A stretch of DNA of 64,000 bases from Patagioenas fasciata (lineage: Eukaryota; Chordata; Aves; Columbiformes; Columbidae), in assembly GCF_037038585.1 (NCBI RefSeq), contig NC_092526.1, forward strand, positions 38,577,501 to 38,641,500, given 5' to 3'. The position numbers and the translations under genes are program-made. A model generated the notes under the pieces. It ran no database searches and was not told where the DNA came from. It was given only the letters and a program-made list of their open reading frames with translations. This document shows, piece by piece, positions 1 through 12,359 of the stretch. How positions within the stretch are numbered: the first letter of the stretch is position 1; every line of letters begins with the position of its first letter.

Positions 1-110
1 TCTAACATTGAAATGTCAGTTGAAGACAGCACTTAACTGTAACTTGTGTGAACACCACACAAAATTACATGCTAAGATTCCCCAAAAACACAATTTCAGC
101 AATAGCCCAG

Positions 111-630
111 TGTTGTGGCTTAACACGAGACAGCAACTAAGACCACGCAGCCACTCACTCATGCCTCAGCCCCCACCCAAGTGGGATGGGGGAGAGAATC
201 AGAAGGGGAAAAAAACCTTGTGGGTTGAAATAAGAACAGTATAATAGGACAGCAAAGGAAGATATAATAAGGATAACAATAATGATAAGGATAATAATAA
301 TAATCTAATATGCAGAACAAGACATGCACAAGGCAATTGCTCACCACTCATGACACTGAGAGCCCATTCATTCCTGAGCAGCCATATCTGCCCCTCAGCC
401 AGCTCCAGTTTATATACTGAGCAGGACATCATATGGCAAGGAATAACCCTCTGGCCAGCCTGGGTGAGCTGTCCTGGCTGCACCCCCTCTCAACTTCTTG
501 TGCACCTCGCAAGTCCTTGACTACCCAGGAACAACCAAAACATCAGTGTATTACGAACATTCTTCTCATCTGAAATCCAAAACACAGAGTTAATTTCCTT
601 TCTAGTAGCTTTCTCAGCGAAACCAGGACA
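111..630 (-). mobile_element. Solo LTR, avian ERVL-like, with 5-bp target duplication
   Basis: A 520-bp element bounded by TG...CA and flanked by identical 5-bp direct repeats CCCAG (106-110 and 631-635), as expected for ERVL (class III) insertions. Read on the minus strand it starts TGTCCTGGTTTCG, contains a TATA-type box (TATATAAA, plus-strand 409-416), a TAA-rich stretch at 262-305 and a 3' end like TTAAGCCACAACA. This agrees with a common bird LTR whose ends are also seen in the copy at 4958-5075. No internal retroviral genes remain. A 25-bp block at 586-610 lies in the opposite orientation to the rest of the LTR. Confidence 0.85.
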
Positions 631-3600
631 CCCAGTCACCATCCTGAAGCAAATCTCTCTGCAGGACCTTGCGGAGGCAGTAGCCAATGACATAGTTCTA
701 CCCACATTGCTTGCAAGGAATCAGATAAGCCAGTCATTTGGGATCCAACACACAATAGAGCTCTGTAACATGACAGCAATTAGAAAAGAAAAGATAAGCA
801 GGACATACAATGGCACAAGAAGTTCTACCAAGTCTGTCCTGAAAAAGTTGGGTATCACAAAAGCTGAAAGGGTGTTTCAGAAAAGGAAAGATGAATTGGA
901 CAAGGCCTCTGAAAGTAGTACAGACCATCTGCAACGCCTCAAAATTAGCAGCTGCCCATCTTTGATTTGTTAAGATATTGATTTCTGCACATCCTGGTGC
1001 TGTTCTGCCCAAGACCTGTATAAATATCCCTTAGTCACTCCTGTATCAACCAGGACACATTTTTTTTAAAGCTGTGGAACACCACTCTTTTTTTTTCTCT
1101 AATCAATATTTATAGAGCAGAAAGAATCCATATTTGACAGACAAGACACCATCTGTCACAGACATGTTGGCAAAGGCTAAAAACGTACTGCTATTTTTCC
1201 CCAACAATAGCCACATCCAAAATAGCCCAATAAAACTTAAACTCTAGAACTTCCACAAAGTAAATCAATCCATTATTATCCTCACCTAACAAAATTCCTA
1301 CTAAGGAACTTTCAGATGCAACAGTCATAAAAGTCTATTTTTACACACAATTTTCAAAGAAAAGTCATATACAGAATATAGTTGTCTCAAATAGGGAAAA
1401 CAAGTCCTTCCTGCTATACAATCTCAGTTAGGTCATAAATATTTCAGTAAAAGAGTAACTTTAATCCCACACTTGAGAATTATGCTGTTCCCCATATGGG
1501 CCAAATTTTGTGATATCCGATTATAGCAGCAATACAAGATAGTTTTATGCACTCTGGTAACTCTCACGATGGCAAGAGCACTCAGCCATAAAATGCATCA
1601 CTAAGAATGCAAATACTACACGCAGTCTTGAAGCCAGCCTACTCAAACTGCATCAACTGCATTGTACGTAATGTAGTGGCTACTCACCTCATTAGGCTTA
1701 GATGGCATAACAATGTTACACCGAAGTTACAGGCATGAAAGCTTATAGGATAAAAATAGAACGTGACACTGCAAACTTGTCAAAGAACACAAGATTCCTC
1801 TCACAGCAGCTTTGTGCACTACAGGATATGAAGAATCCCCACCTTTGTGTTTACGTTCACCTTAACTATGATGCAGAATGAGAGTCTCAGACTTATTCAC
1901 CCAATTTCAACAACATGCTTTTTCGGACAATTCTGAGCTCTTTGATGTCACAAGAATAGAAACATTAGAGAGATCTAAAATTAAATAAGAACAATTCAAA
2001 GGTGGTATGCCATTTCTACGTCACAAAAGGTTCTCTTACCTCACATCCTTTCTTTTTTTTATGTAAGTTCATTTGGTTTTGAGTTAACCTAACGGATTGT
2101 TACAACTGTATATCTAGTAAGTTCTACTACCATCAAAAAAGGGCTTTTCTCTATACGTTAATGAATCCAAGTGTTGCACAAATGACCTTTCATTTGACAA
2201 GAAATGCTTAAATAATATCACCTAGCTATGGCAATAAATAGAACTATCCCAGAAAGAAAGAAGAGCTTCACAACATGAATGATAGAGGCTTTAAGACAGA
2301 GGGGCACAGAGAGACCCAAAGAAAGAAGGAATTTTCAAGCTGCTATTGAGGCAAGCAATTCTCTCCTTCATTTTGCAGAATTCCCCCCAGCTGCATAATC
2401 TCTAATCCTCCACCTTCTTAGACACAGGCAATTGACTTTTTTGTAACACTCACCATCTTCCAGTCATCTGACTCACCAGCTTGCCTCTAAAACAGAGGAA
2501 ATACCATCCTTCTTCCCCCCTGCATTCAGCAGAAGAAACATATGCGACCAGTTCTTGAAGGGCTACATTGAAACACAGTCTTAAGTGCATAAGAAATCCA
2601 GACTAAAATATCCTTAGGAAAAGGCTCCTTGCACTCTGTTTGTAAACAAAAGCAGTACTTACCCCAATATGTGAAGTAGGAGAGCTAGAGATGAAAAGCA
2701 TCACAAGAGTTGTGTTACTTCAAACCAAAACAATGAGGTAGAAGAAGCTGACTGCTCAAGTTGGGATTTGGGTTGTGCAGAGGCATGTAATGAAAAGAAT
2801 GGCATCTATTTGTTTAGTGAAAAAAGGTAGTTTGACCAACTAACACAATACACACAATATGAAAAAAAAAAAAATAATCCTCACATGTCAGTCTCCACAG
2901 CTTAACACCTCCATCTCCAATAGAACCTCATCAACAAATACCTATTTCAGGATTTTGGCCTTTCAGAGATGCCCTGGGAGTTTCATTGAATAAAGTATTT
3001 ATCATGGGGTAGTGCTAAGAGCCTTGAGAAAAAGGTCAAATCAGTTCAAAAAATACCATAGGTAGACTATCATTTCTCTCCCTCTAAATAAAAAAAAAAG
3101 GGGCATTTTTGGTTCACTTTATCAGAAGGGGAATTGAAGTCACAGCCACAAAGTAATTCTACAGTAGATGCCCAAACCCAACCTTCAGATCTAAAATTGG
3201 TGCTTTATCTCCAGAACACCTTTCATCCCCAAATGATAAAACACATTACACTGCTTATGAAAAAAAACAGGTCCACAGAAGCTCCCACTGTCACCGGTAT
3301 CATTATGCAGCCTCAAGGGTGGCACAGAAAATGCAAGAAAATGCTGCTTGGTTTGGGGGGGTTTTTGTATAACTCATTTAAAGCTAAAAAGAAATAACTT
3401 CCTTAAATATGTTTTAATGTGTAAGATATCACACAGAAAATCTGATTGAGGTTATACACAGAATATTAAAAAGTTGAGCATGGTGCTTATAAAAGAAGGT
3501 CAAATTAGTAAAATATAATACTTCGAACCTCCAGCGGGTGCAAAGAAATCTCTCATTTTTCTCTGGATCCTTAACACAAGATACAACTTTAAAAAAAGGT

Positions 3601-4957
3601 AAGTAAATTTCATGGAAAGTGAAATACAAGGAAAATAGTAAGCTTCGCTCATTATAAGAAAATAAGCAAAGGCAAAATCTCCTTCTCTTTACAGTGCCTT
3701 TAAGCACAGCCTTTCCAGAGGACAAGTTGATTACTGGCACCGTATTCCCCACTTGTTCACTTCATGAAAAATTTCTTTTTTTGTATAAGTATAAATGGCT
3801 AAATAATTTATACCTCAGCATTAATTATCTATCTGTTGATCAAGTGAGACAATTCATAAGAGCCTGTCTTGCATAATACATACAATTTCTAAACTTTACT
3901 TGAGTGAAGGATCTTAATATGCTGCAAATATTTACAACAGGCTCATTACAGTGAAAATTTTTGTTTTCAAGGATCTCTGCATTTGGTACAAATTATTATT
4001 GACTTATGTATACAAATGAGAAAACAAAGATTAGACTTTTATCCCTTCCTCTTGCTCCAGTCATCAAAACTGCATTCAGCCTACTGTATTTGTGTTATAT
4101 ATCAAATTATTGACTAAAATAAAAGTAAATACTATGCATGTATTTTAAAATTCTAAAACCGAAGTTTTAAGCAGATCACAACATTGTAACAATTTACAAT
4201 AGTTCTATTAACTCAGCCCATCAAGTAGTTCTAGAAGTGTCCTCAACGTGGAGACAGTTTAAAGTAACTGTTATTGCCACCAGACAGCTGTAACAGACAT
4301 TCAGAGTCTACAGGTAACTTTCTACCTTCTATTATCCAAACAGATTGATTTATACAAGTGCACATATATTCAGAAAGAATGTCGTCTTTATTTTAGGAAA
4401 GGACTGCTCTAATGACAGCGCATTGAGAATGTGACAAAAAAGGCTGCAAAAACAACATCCTCACTATTTTAGGCTGACTACAGACTACTCTTGCATTCAG
4501 AGTTTGCTCCTCAGAGCCTCTGCATTCTCAGTCATTCTGCCCCTCCCAGAGTCACTCTCCACAATCATCGTTTTCGTAAGGACTTGAAGTCAAACAGGCC
4601 TAAACCTTGGAAGATCATTTCTGAGATCACCAACAGCTAGATAAAATGAGAAAACTGACAAGTATATCAGAAAACACTGCACGCTGATTCATCATGGCTT
4701 TTGTTTTTACTATTTGTCCTTTTAGATATATTTATAAGCAGTTAAAATTACTATAAACTTTCCATAATTGCTTGGTATCTGTAGTATTCTATTATATTAA
4801 TTGTTTTTTTCTCCTTTTAGCTAAATACTTTGTGTCGTGCCCATACACACTCTCCAGACAGGTAAATGTACATAAAAGGATTTGAGACAGCTGTTTAATT
4901 TGGGACATTCAACATATTTACATTCCCCACAAGTTGCAGCAGACCTGTGTTTTTTAC

Positions 4958-5075
4958 CGTCCTGGTTTTGGCTGGGATGGAGTTAATTTCCTTTCTAGTA
5001 GCTGTGTGTTGGACTTCGTGGGAATGAGTGAGCGGCTGCATGGTCCTGGATGTTGGCTTGGGTTAAACCATTAGA
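4958..5075 (+). mobile_element. Internally deleted ERVL-like solo LTR (118 bp)
   Basis: The left part matches the 5' end of the LTR family seen at 111-630 (GTCCTGGTTTTGGCTGGGAT then GTTAATTTCCTTTCTAGTAG). The right part matches its 3' end (AGTGAGCGGCTGCATGG...GGTTAAACCA). The roughly 400 bases between are missing. Flanking 5-bp direct repeats TTTAC (4953-4957 and 5076-5080) show that both original termini are retained. The TG and CA ends have decayed to CG and GA. Confidence 0.8.
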
Positions 5076-6275
5076 TTTACCCAATTAAAAAAGTAGGCAG
5101 ACAACAAACTTTTGCACCGTGCAGCAAACATTCTGCCTCACTTATAAAGCTATAGATCAGTACCACTTCTCATACCAACTTACAAACTTACCACCTAGTT
5201 AAAAAATTAGAGTGAACTACAAGTTTAAATATCAGTTTGCAAATTGAAAAAATTAAAATTGTTTTGATAATGATGGCATGCAGGTTGAAATAAGCATGTC
5301 CAAACAGAGGCAACCCAGGTTTCCCTAAAATCTAGTTAATAATATCAGCAGAAATAGCAACTTTATAGCCATGATCTGATCTTCTAAGAGTAGTTTTAAA
5401 AATTTTATATGATCTATAGTATAAAACAACTTTGACAAAACAGCAGCCTGCTCAAAAATAGACAAAAGACCCCAAAGTTCTTCCCAGGAATTTTGACAGA
5501 GTTCATGCATATTAAAGCAGTAAATTCACAACAACATACAGGCTACCAAAACCCCAAAACAAATAATAATTGTTCCTCACCCTGTAATTCACCCAGTATA
5601 AAAAAAAGTCACTACAGTAACACTAAGCCAATAATAATAAAACAAGCACATACATTTCAAACTGAAAGATCATTAAGAATAGATATTACAATGACACCTA
5701 CTGGGAAATAAACTACAGAAAAAGGGAACAGCATATACAGAGTCTGTAGTTCAGAGCATATCGTTATAAATTTGACAGAGCAACTTGTTCGCTGCACCTG
5801 GGAACCAGAAAATCAAGATTTCTCACTGAAATAGGCACAACTCATTTGCAAGAACACGTTAGTTCATTCACTTCAAGGAAAAATTGACAACCTAACCTGT
5901 GAGAACCCTGAAAAGAGGAAATGCACCTAAATTCAGTGTATTGTGATCATATGCTTCATCTACCAATACAGTTTTGCTTCATAAAGATGAGTAGCCCAAT
6001 GACTGAAGTTCCAGGTATGGGAATCTAACAAAATTTACAAAATTTGGATTACTAAGCAAGAGGTTAATTGCAGGTGCACAATTACGTGTGAAAATACAGC
6101 ATTTGAAAACAAAATCCAAGAAAAATGGGCTAGCAGACTCCAGACACAGACTCTACTGAAAATCTGCTACACAACATGGTATTTAAATCAATGCATTCTT
6201 CAAATATTCTGCTGAACATAACAGAGTAAGATCTCACTTGCTCCAAGCACTGCCTGGAGAAGCTTGATCTCAGAT

Positions 6276-6296
6276 GGTGCACCACCGTGGTGCACC
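6276..6296. repeat. Short perfect hairpin
   Basis: Nine-base arms GGTGCACCA and TGGTGCACC separated by CCG inside ABI2 intron 1. No function is evident. Confidence 0.6.
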
Positions 6297-7647
6297 GCTT
6301 CCTGCCTTAAAACTCACAGCACTCAGCCACAAAGATTAATGACTGCACACACAAGGAGAACAAGAGCGACAGACAATACATTTCAGAGAACTTATTAACT
6401 GTAGGATGCAGAAGCTTGCTACCCTGAATTACAATTCTTGATCAATATTATTCAATAACCACAATCTGAAAATAAACCATAGAAGGGAACAACTAGAATG
6501 CTGCTAACACTCAGGGTTACAATGTTTACTTTATATTTGAAACATGCATATTTACAAATTTTCTTTTCACACCTACACATATAACACCAGCACCAGTAAC
6601 TCCCATTACCACTAATAAAATGGCTCACGGTATTTCCACATCCACTCGATAGAGAATCAATCCTTCTCTTCCTGAACTGCAGGTTGAACTTTCGACACTA
6701 TTGAAAGCATTAAATTAGTTTCCTGGCAAAACACAGTACAGCTAACGCAAAGAAAAAGTAGACTGCTTGAGTGATAAATACTTCAGCAACTTTGCCAGCT
6801 ACACTGACTCACTTAAAAAGAAACAGACAAGATGGTTATGTATCTAGATTATCACTGGTTTACTGGTTTCCTAGTATTTTTAAAGAGTTTTAACTTGTCA
6901 GCATCTTTCTGACGTTCTAGACTAATATTCATTGGAGCTAATCAATACCCACTTTCATGTCTGCAGAACAAGTGTTCCATCAATACTAAGCTTAATCACC
7001 TCTTCACCAAAGCTGGATTATAACAGCAGCAAGTCTAAGGAACAGAAATGTTGAAAACAGCTTTCCTCGGATACTCACATTTTTGATGGTTAAATAAACA
7101 TTACAGACATAACTCACTTGCCTTTGTTAAGGTGATACACATCTCATCTTCAGTAAGAGGATAGAGATCTTTCCTGAACTTGTTTATAAACCATTATACC
7201 TGCATTTCCTTATACACTTACACAAGTTGTATACTGGTACCAGTCGTTACAAGCAGCTCCACAGAAATTTCACATTACATTACTAAAGCTGTAACCACTA
7301 AGTTAGTATTTGCAAAGGACCACCACCGTTGTAATTTAAAACAAGTATGCTAACAGATGCTTTATTCTCTCGTTCAGCCTACTGGAAGATGCTTCCAGAT
7401 CTAGAGCTTTTACAGGTTTTACTTGGATGGTCTAAGCAAAATTATCAGATATGTGGAAAACAACAATGAAACTCATCGATCTATGGACGGCAGTAAAGGT
7501 TACTGAGAAACAAGTAGGTTTTACCACTATGTCTATTTAAATAAAGCCATCTGCAGGAGCTGAAAGCAGGTACTTCTACTAACCAGAAGGATGGTATATT
7601 AAGTACAGGAATAAAAATCCCCTTTCCATCCTCCACAAACACCAGAA

Positions 7648-7715
7648 GGCTGTTTCTGTACATAAAACGCAACACAGTCATGGCTGTTTCTGTATATAAA
7701 ACACAATACAGTCAT
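7648..7715. repeat. 34-bp tandem duplication
   Basis: Two adjacent 34-bp copies beginning GGCTGTTTCTGTA (7648 and 7682) that differ at three positions. Intronic in ABI2. Confidence 0.8.
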
Positions 7716-9322
7716 GGCACTCTGAAGACTGAAGAGAGGAAAATCAGAAGCTCACTCATCAGTCTCTAGAGCCGACAATCATAATAATCTTGAAAAACTA
7801 AGAAATACAGAATCTTTTTAGAAGAATCTGGACAACACAGCACACACAAAGCCTGCACTCCTGCAAGCTGAGTAGAGCACAGAGGCTTGGCTTTTCACTC
7901 AGTTCTGCATGCTCATTTTGGTGGTGGGACTTCCCCTCACCCCAAATCTGTTCCTGACAGATACTACTGCCTGAAACGCCTCCATCTGGTAACTTTTTCT
8001 GACTCTTTCAACAAAAAGTTAACAGAGACAAGCACTCAGTTACTCTAGAAAGCTCCATGCACTGCACAAAATGAAAAGCTGATTTTTTAAAAGAGCGATG
8101 ATCATGAGAAACAAAAGATTGTTCCAGAATAGACATACAGGACAAGATAAAAGAAACTGGACAGGCTAAGATGGTATTGGAATTTATGCTAGTATACCAG
8201 TAACAAGATGTTAAAATGGTGCAACTGCTTGGTTTTGTTACGTACACCATCATAACTAGATATTTTCTTTAGGATACTGCTGAACAAAAATAATGCAGCA
8301 ATATGAAAATTTTATTAACATGGCACACTATCCAGCATAACTATTTTCTGCTTTTTATGAAAGACCCAGATAAATCAATGTAGACTGAAAATAAAATATT
8401 ATAATATCAAGTACATTAGATAATCAAATTTTATATAATTATTACGAAGTTTAGACGGAGACTGAACTTGGTAATAGAGGGCACATCACTAGTACATAAA
8501 GCATTGGACAGCAGAAAATTTAACCTGTGAATGACAGTGCGTCAGATACTACAAAAACATCCACCTAAATAAAAATGTGTATCTTCCCCTTCTCTTTAAG
8601 AAATATGACATAGAAATAATTGTATGATTTCTCCAAGTTATTAGAAGAATAAGACCTTTTTGGCAAAAAAAGTTATTTGATTTCAGCAGTAATACAAGCA
8701 GATTAAAGTGAGCAATTGAGGCATTTGTGCTTAAAACTGGATTAATATTATTAAACTAGAATCATAATCACAAAAAAAAAATCATTTTCCACAAAATTTT
8801 AAGCTGATGTCCTCTGCTATAATACTGTATCACAGGTTCAAGGGAAGTGCGACAATTTATGTAACACTCCATGTTGCTAAAGTAATCGAGCTCACCAAGT
8901 ATCAACCATACTTTGGATAAACACTGCCAAAACTTTTAAAAATGTCTTTTTCATCTCATAAGCAGAAGTAAAATGAGTTGCAATCACCACAACCCTCCTA
9001 CTATGAACTAGCAATTTCCCCATGTAAGAGATTACATGTTCAATTATTTTGAAGCTGCTATGATGTTGCTCATGGGGAGAAAGAGAAAAAACACATCAGC
9101 ACCAAACTTCAAATTCTCTGTTAAACTGACCTGTGCCTCCACTTACTTTTGCAACCATTTTTGTACTTGACAATAAAACCTCAACACACCAACCAGCACG
9201 TAAAGGGAGCAGCTTGTCTACCGACAAATACAGGCCAGCGGAATGCTTTTGATGTCCCCATGACTGCACTATTGCCCTGCAGGTCAAGTTCAGATCTCAG
9301 TCACATTCTGAGCCTTCTCTAG

Positions 9323-9455
9323 GAAATCTCAGGAATATCCTCGACAAAACCTTCTGTCAGCCTCCTGTACGAGATCTCAGGAATATCCTCGACAAAACCT
9401 TCTGTCAGCCTCCTGTACGAGATCTCAGGAATATCCTCGACAAAACCTTCTGTCA
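9323..9455. repeat. 48-bp tandem repeat, about 2.8 copies
   Basis: The unit begins GAGATCTCAGGAATATCCTC and starts at 9323, 9371 and 9419. Copies 1 and 2 differ by one base and the third stops after 37 bases. The near identity implies a recent expansion within ABI2 intron 1. Confidence 0.9.
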
Positions 9456-10470
9456 ACAACAAAACACTCAAGGATTACAGTAGAATTAGTCTATCTTCAC
9501 TATATGACTTTCCGGATGATTACTCTTCCACATACTTGGGAGCAATCACAAGCCCATCTCTGCCACAAAATCTAAGGCTACAGTTTTTTAATATAATTTG
9601 GACTTAATTGGACATAACAACTCTGGAATAATAATTATAATTAGAAGCAAAATCACTAATATCCAACTAACCAATAGTTACATCCATTTACCTATTCCCA
9701 CTCTTGCAGAGAAGAAAAAAAAATCACGTTTGTAAAGAGAACCCGTGCAGGAGTTTATGTAGCTCTGGCACCATGAAGTGGTGGGTTCACTGACAGATTT
9801 GTTACTAGGACAATCGCATCACTAAATCCAGAATCCCCTTGCACTGGACCTCTTCTCAACAACAATCCTACTCCGTGGTCTCTCAGCTAACTCCAAAGCC
9901 GGAGCCTGTCGCCTGGCTGATGAGCTCCATTCCCCACTTGTTTAAAATTTAAACATATTCATGCTGTGACCCATACTGCACCTCGCAGCCAACACAACAC
10001 AATTTCATTCTTTCCTTCTCACCTCCCCCTTAAAGCTCTCTCTTGTCACCATGCTTGGATAAATTGCCAGCAGTCAGGCTATTGCTGTGTGGTGGCCAGA
10101 ATCCATCAGGCTGACCGGAGTGCCTCATTCTTTTCCTTCCCTCACCATCTGTCTGTATCCATCTCCTATTATTTCAGACTGTCCGTAAGGACTGTATGCA
10201 GTCTGGGGCAATAACCATCTTTTTTCATTCCCTATTTGTACAGAACAGCATGGGGTCCTCCTTTGTAGTTTTTATCAAAACAATAAAAGTGGAGCTGCTC
10301 AATACAGATTTTACGAAGTTTGGTTTATACTAAGATGACAAAAAAGGTCAGAGGAAGAACAAAAAAAGCAAACTACATCCACTTCTTCCTATTCTAGCCT
10401 TCCAAGACTCCTCTCCCCTATTCCAGAAAAATCAGTTTCCCAGTTTTCAATAAAGCACAAATTTAAATAC

Positions 10471-10840
10471 ATAGAATCATAGCATCATTTTGGTTGGAAG
10501 AGACCCTCAAGATCATCGAGTCCAACTGGTAACCTAACACTGGCACTAAGCCACGTCCCTAAAAACCTCACCTATGTATCTTTTAAACCCCTCCAGGGAC
10601 GGTGACTCCCCCACTTCCCAGGGCAGCCTGTTCCAATGCCCAACAACCTTTTCTGGGAAGAAATTTTTCCTAATATCCAATCTAAACCTCTCCTGGTACA
10701 ATCTGAGTCCATTTCCTCTCATCCTGTTGCGTGTTACTTGGAAGAAGAGACCAACCCCCCCCACTTCGCTACAACCTACTTCCAGGCAGTTGTAGAGAGC
10801 AAGAAGGTCTCCCCTCAGCCTCCTGTTCTGCATGTCAACT
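10471..10840 (-). mobile_element. CR1 LINE, 5'-truncated 3' end
   Basis: On the minus strand this ends in the typical CR1 tail (GGGTCTCTTCCAACCAAAAT, then repeats of ATTCTATG-type). Upstream is a decayed reading frame with the CR1 reverse-transcriptase C-terminal pattern: RRLRGDLLALYN at the start, then FFPEKVVGHWNRLP and APSLxxFKRYI-like residues. It is a dead copy in ABI2 intron 1. Confidence 0.9.
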
Positions 10841-12155
10841 TACAACTATTAGAAAATATTTCAATATATTTCTCTTAAAGAACACAGGTCACATTAATTC
10901 TACATAGGAAAAGTTATTACATAATAAAACATATCTATATAACTTCACTGTAATTGAGTATTTTGTAAATGACCCAAAATATGCAGTCTTCTCTCTAAAG
11001 GACAGTTGGCCATTCAACAATTCAATAGAAACAGTCAGAGCTTTTTTTACAGGGACATTTTATGTATTCTCTGTCGCTGGTTAAATATCCTCTCCCATTT
11101 TCACTGTCAGAACGATTTCGCCACAGATCTCATCCCTGTTTGTCCTCTGGATACACACAAGCGCTCTCCACTTCGGTGACTGAAAGCAAAAATAAAACTG
11201 AGACCCTTTGTATTTCTCTCAACATTGACACCACAAACCCATGTCCCCCTGCTTTCTTGCCTATGCTCTCAGGTCATTCTTAGGAATGACCCACAACTAA
11301 TGCGGTTTGGGTGGGTTTTTTTTCTTTTTTATTTTTGATTTTTTTTGAGGGAAACTCTTTCATTTGGCCCTATAATCACTACCAAGGTGAACTGACTATA
11401 TTTTGCTTGTCTTCCTATTAAACAGAAAAATCAAAACCACCACAGTCCTAACACCAACCTGGCTTCAGAGGGGTCATGGCAAAAATCACACGCTGCAGTA
11501 GCAACTTGTGCTTGATCTCTTTCTCCCTTATTCTGTACCATCTCTACATCATGCTCTCATCCTGCACCTACCACTCAGGAGCTGCTCATCCTATTGAATA
11601 CTGCAGACCTACTGGGGAAGGGAAACATAAACCAACAGGTATATCGCAATTTAAAACATATATGATTGCGCTCTAAATTAACAAGCACAAATAACACATT
11701 TACAGGAGCCAGATTCCTCCTCAGTTTTTCACATCATGTCAGTGCTGTCAGCAAAAGGAGAGTGGAAGGTGGGAAGGGAACAAAAAGGAGCGACAGAGCC
11801 GCAATCCACAATAAATATTCAACGCGCTCACAAAGTATAATTTAATTTAGAAATCAATCAAATATTTAAACGCCTCGTCACGCCGGGGTAGTTCATTCTG
11901 GAAGTTGAACCACCTTTCCTCCTCCCCGGGCTGGAGCAGCCGCTACCACCCGCCTCCCACCGCCAAGGGGACGGGGGCGGCAGGACCCGCTCCCCTCACC
12001 TGCCCGCAAATAGCGAGAAATGGAGGAAGGGAGGGAGGACGCGATCCTGGCCCGCCGGGGCTGCCCCGCGCCCGTCCCCCGCCGCCGCCTCAGGACGCGG
12101 GGACCGCGACCGTGAGGGGAGGACGGCGACCGTTAGGCGGGGACGGCGACCGTTA

Positions 12156-12320
<165 letters not shown>

Positions 12321-12330
12321 TCACCCCCTC

Positions 12331-12359
12331 CGTCTGTCTGTCTGTCTGTCTGTCCGTCC
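12331..12359. repeat. (TCTG)n microsatellite in ABI2 5' UTR/promoter
   Basis: About five CTGT/CTGT-like tetranucleotide units decaying to CCGT, just upstream of the ABI2 start codon. A C homopolymer follows at about 12401-12412. Confidence 0.8.

Noticed and set aside
707-973. 88-codon frame just outside the solo LTR, considered as retroviral remnant
   Set aside because: It lies beyond the target duplication that closes the LTR, has no retroviral motif and matches nothing known to me.
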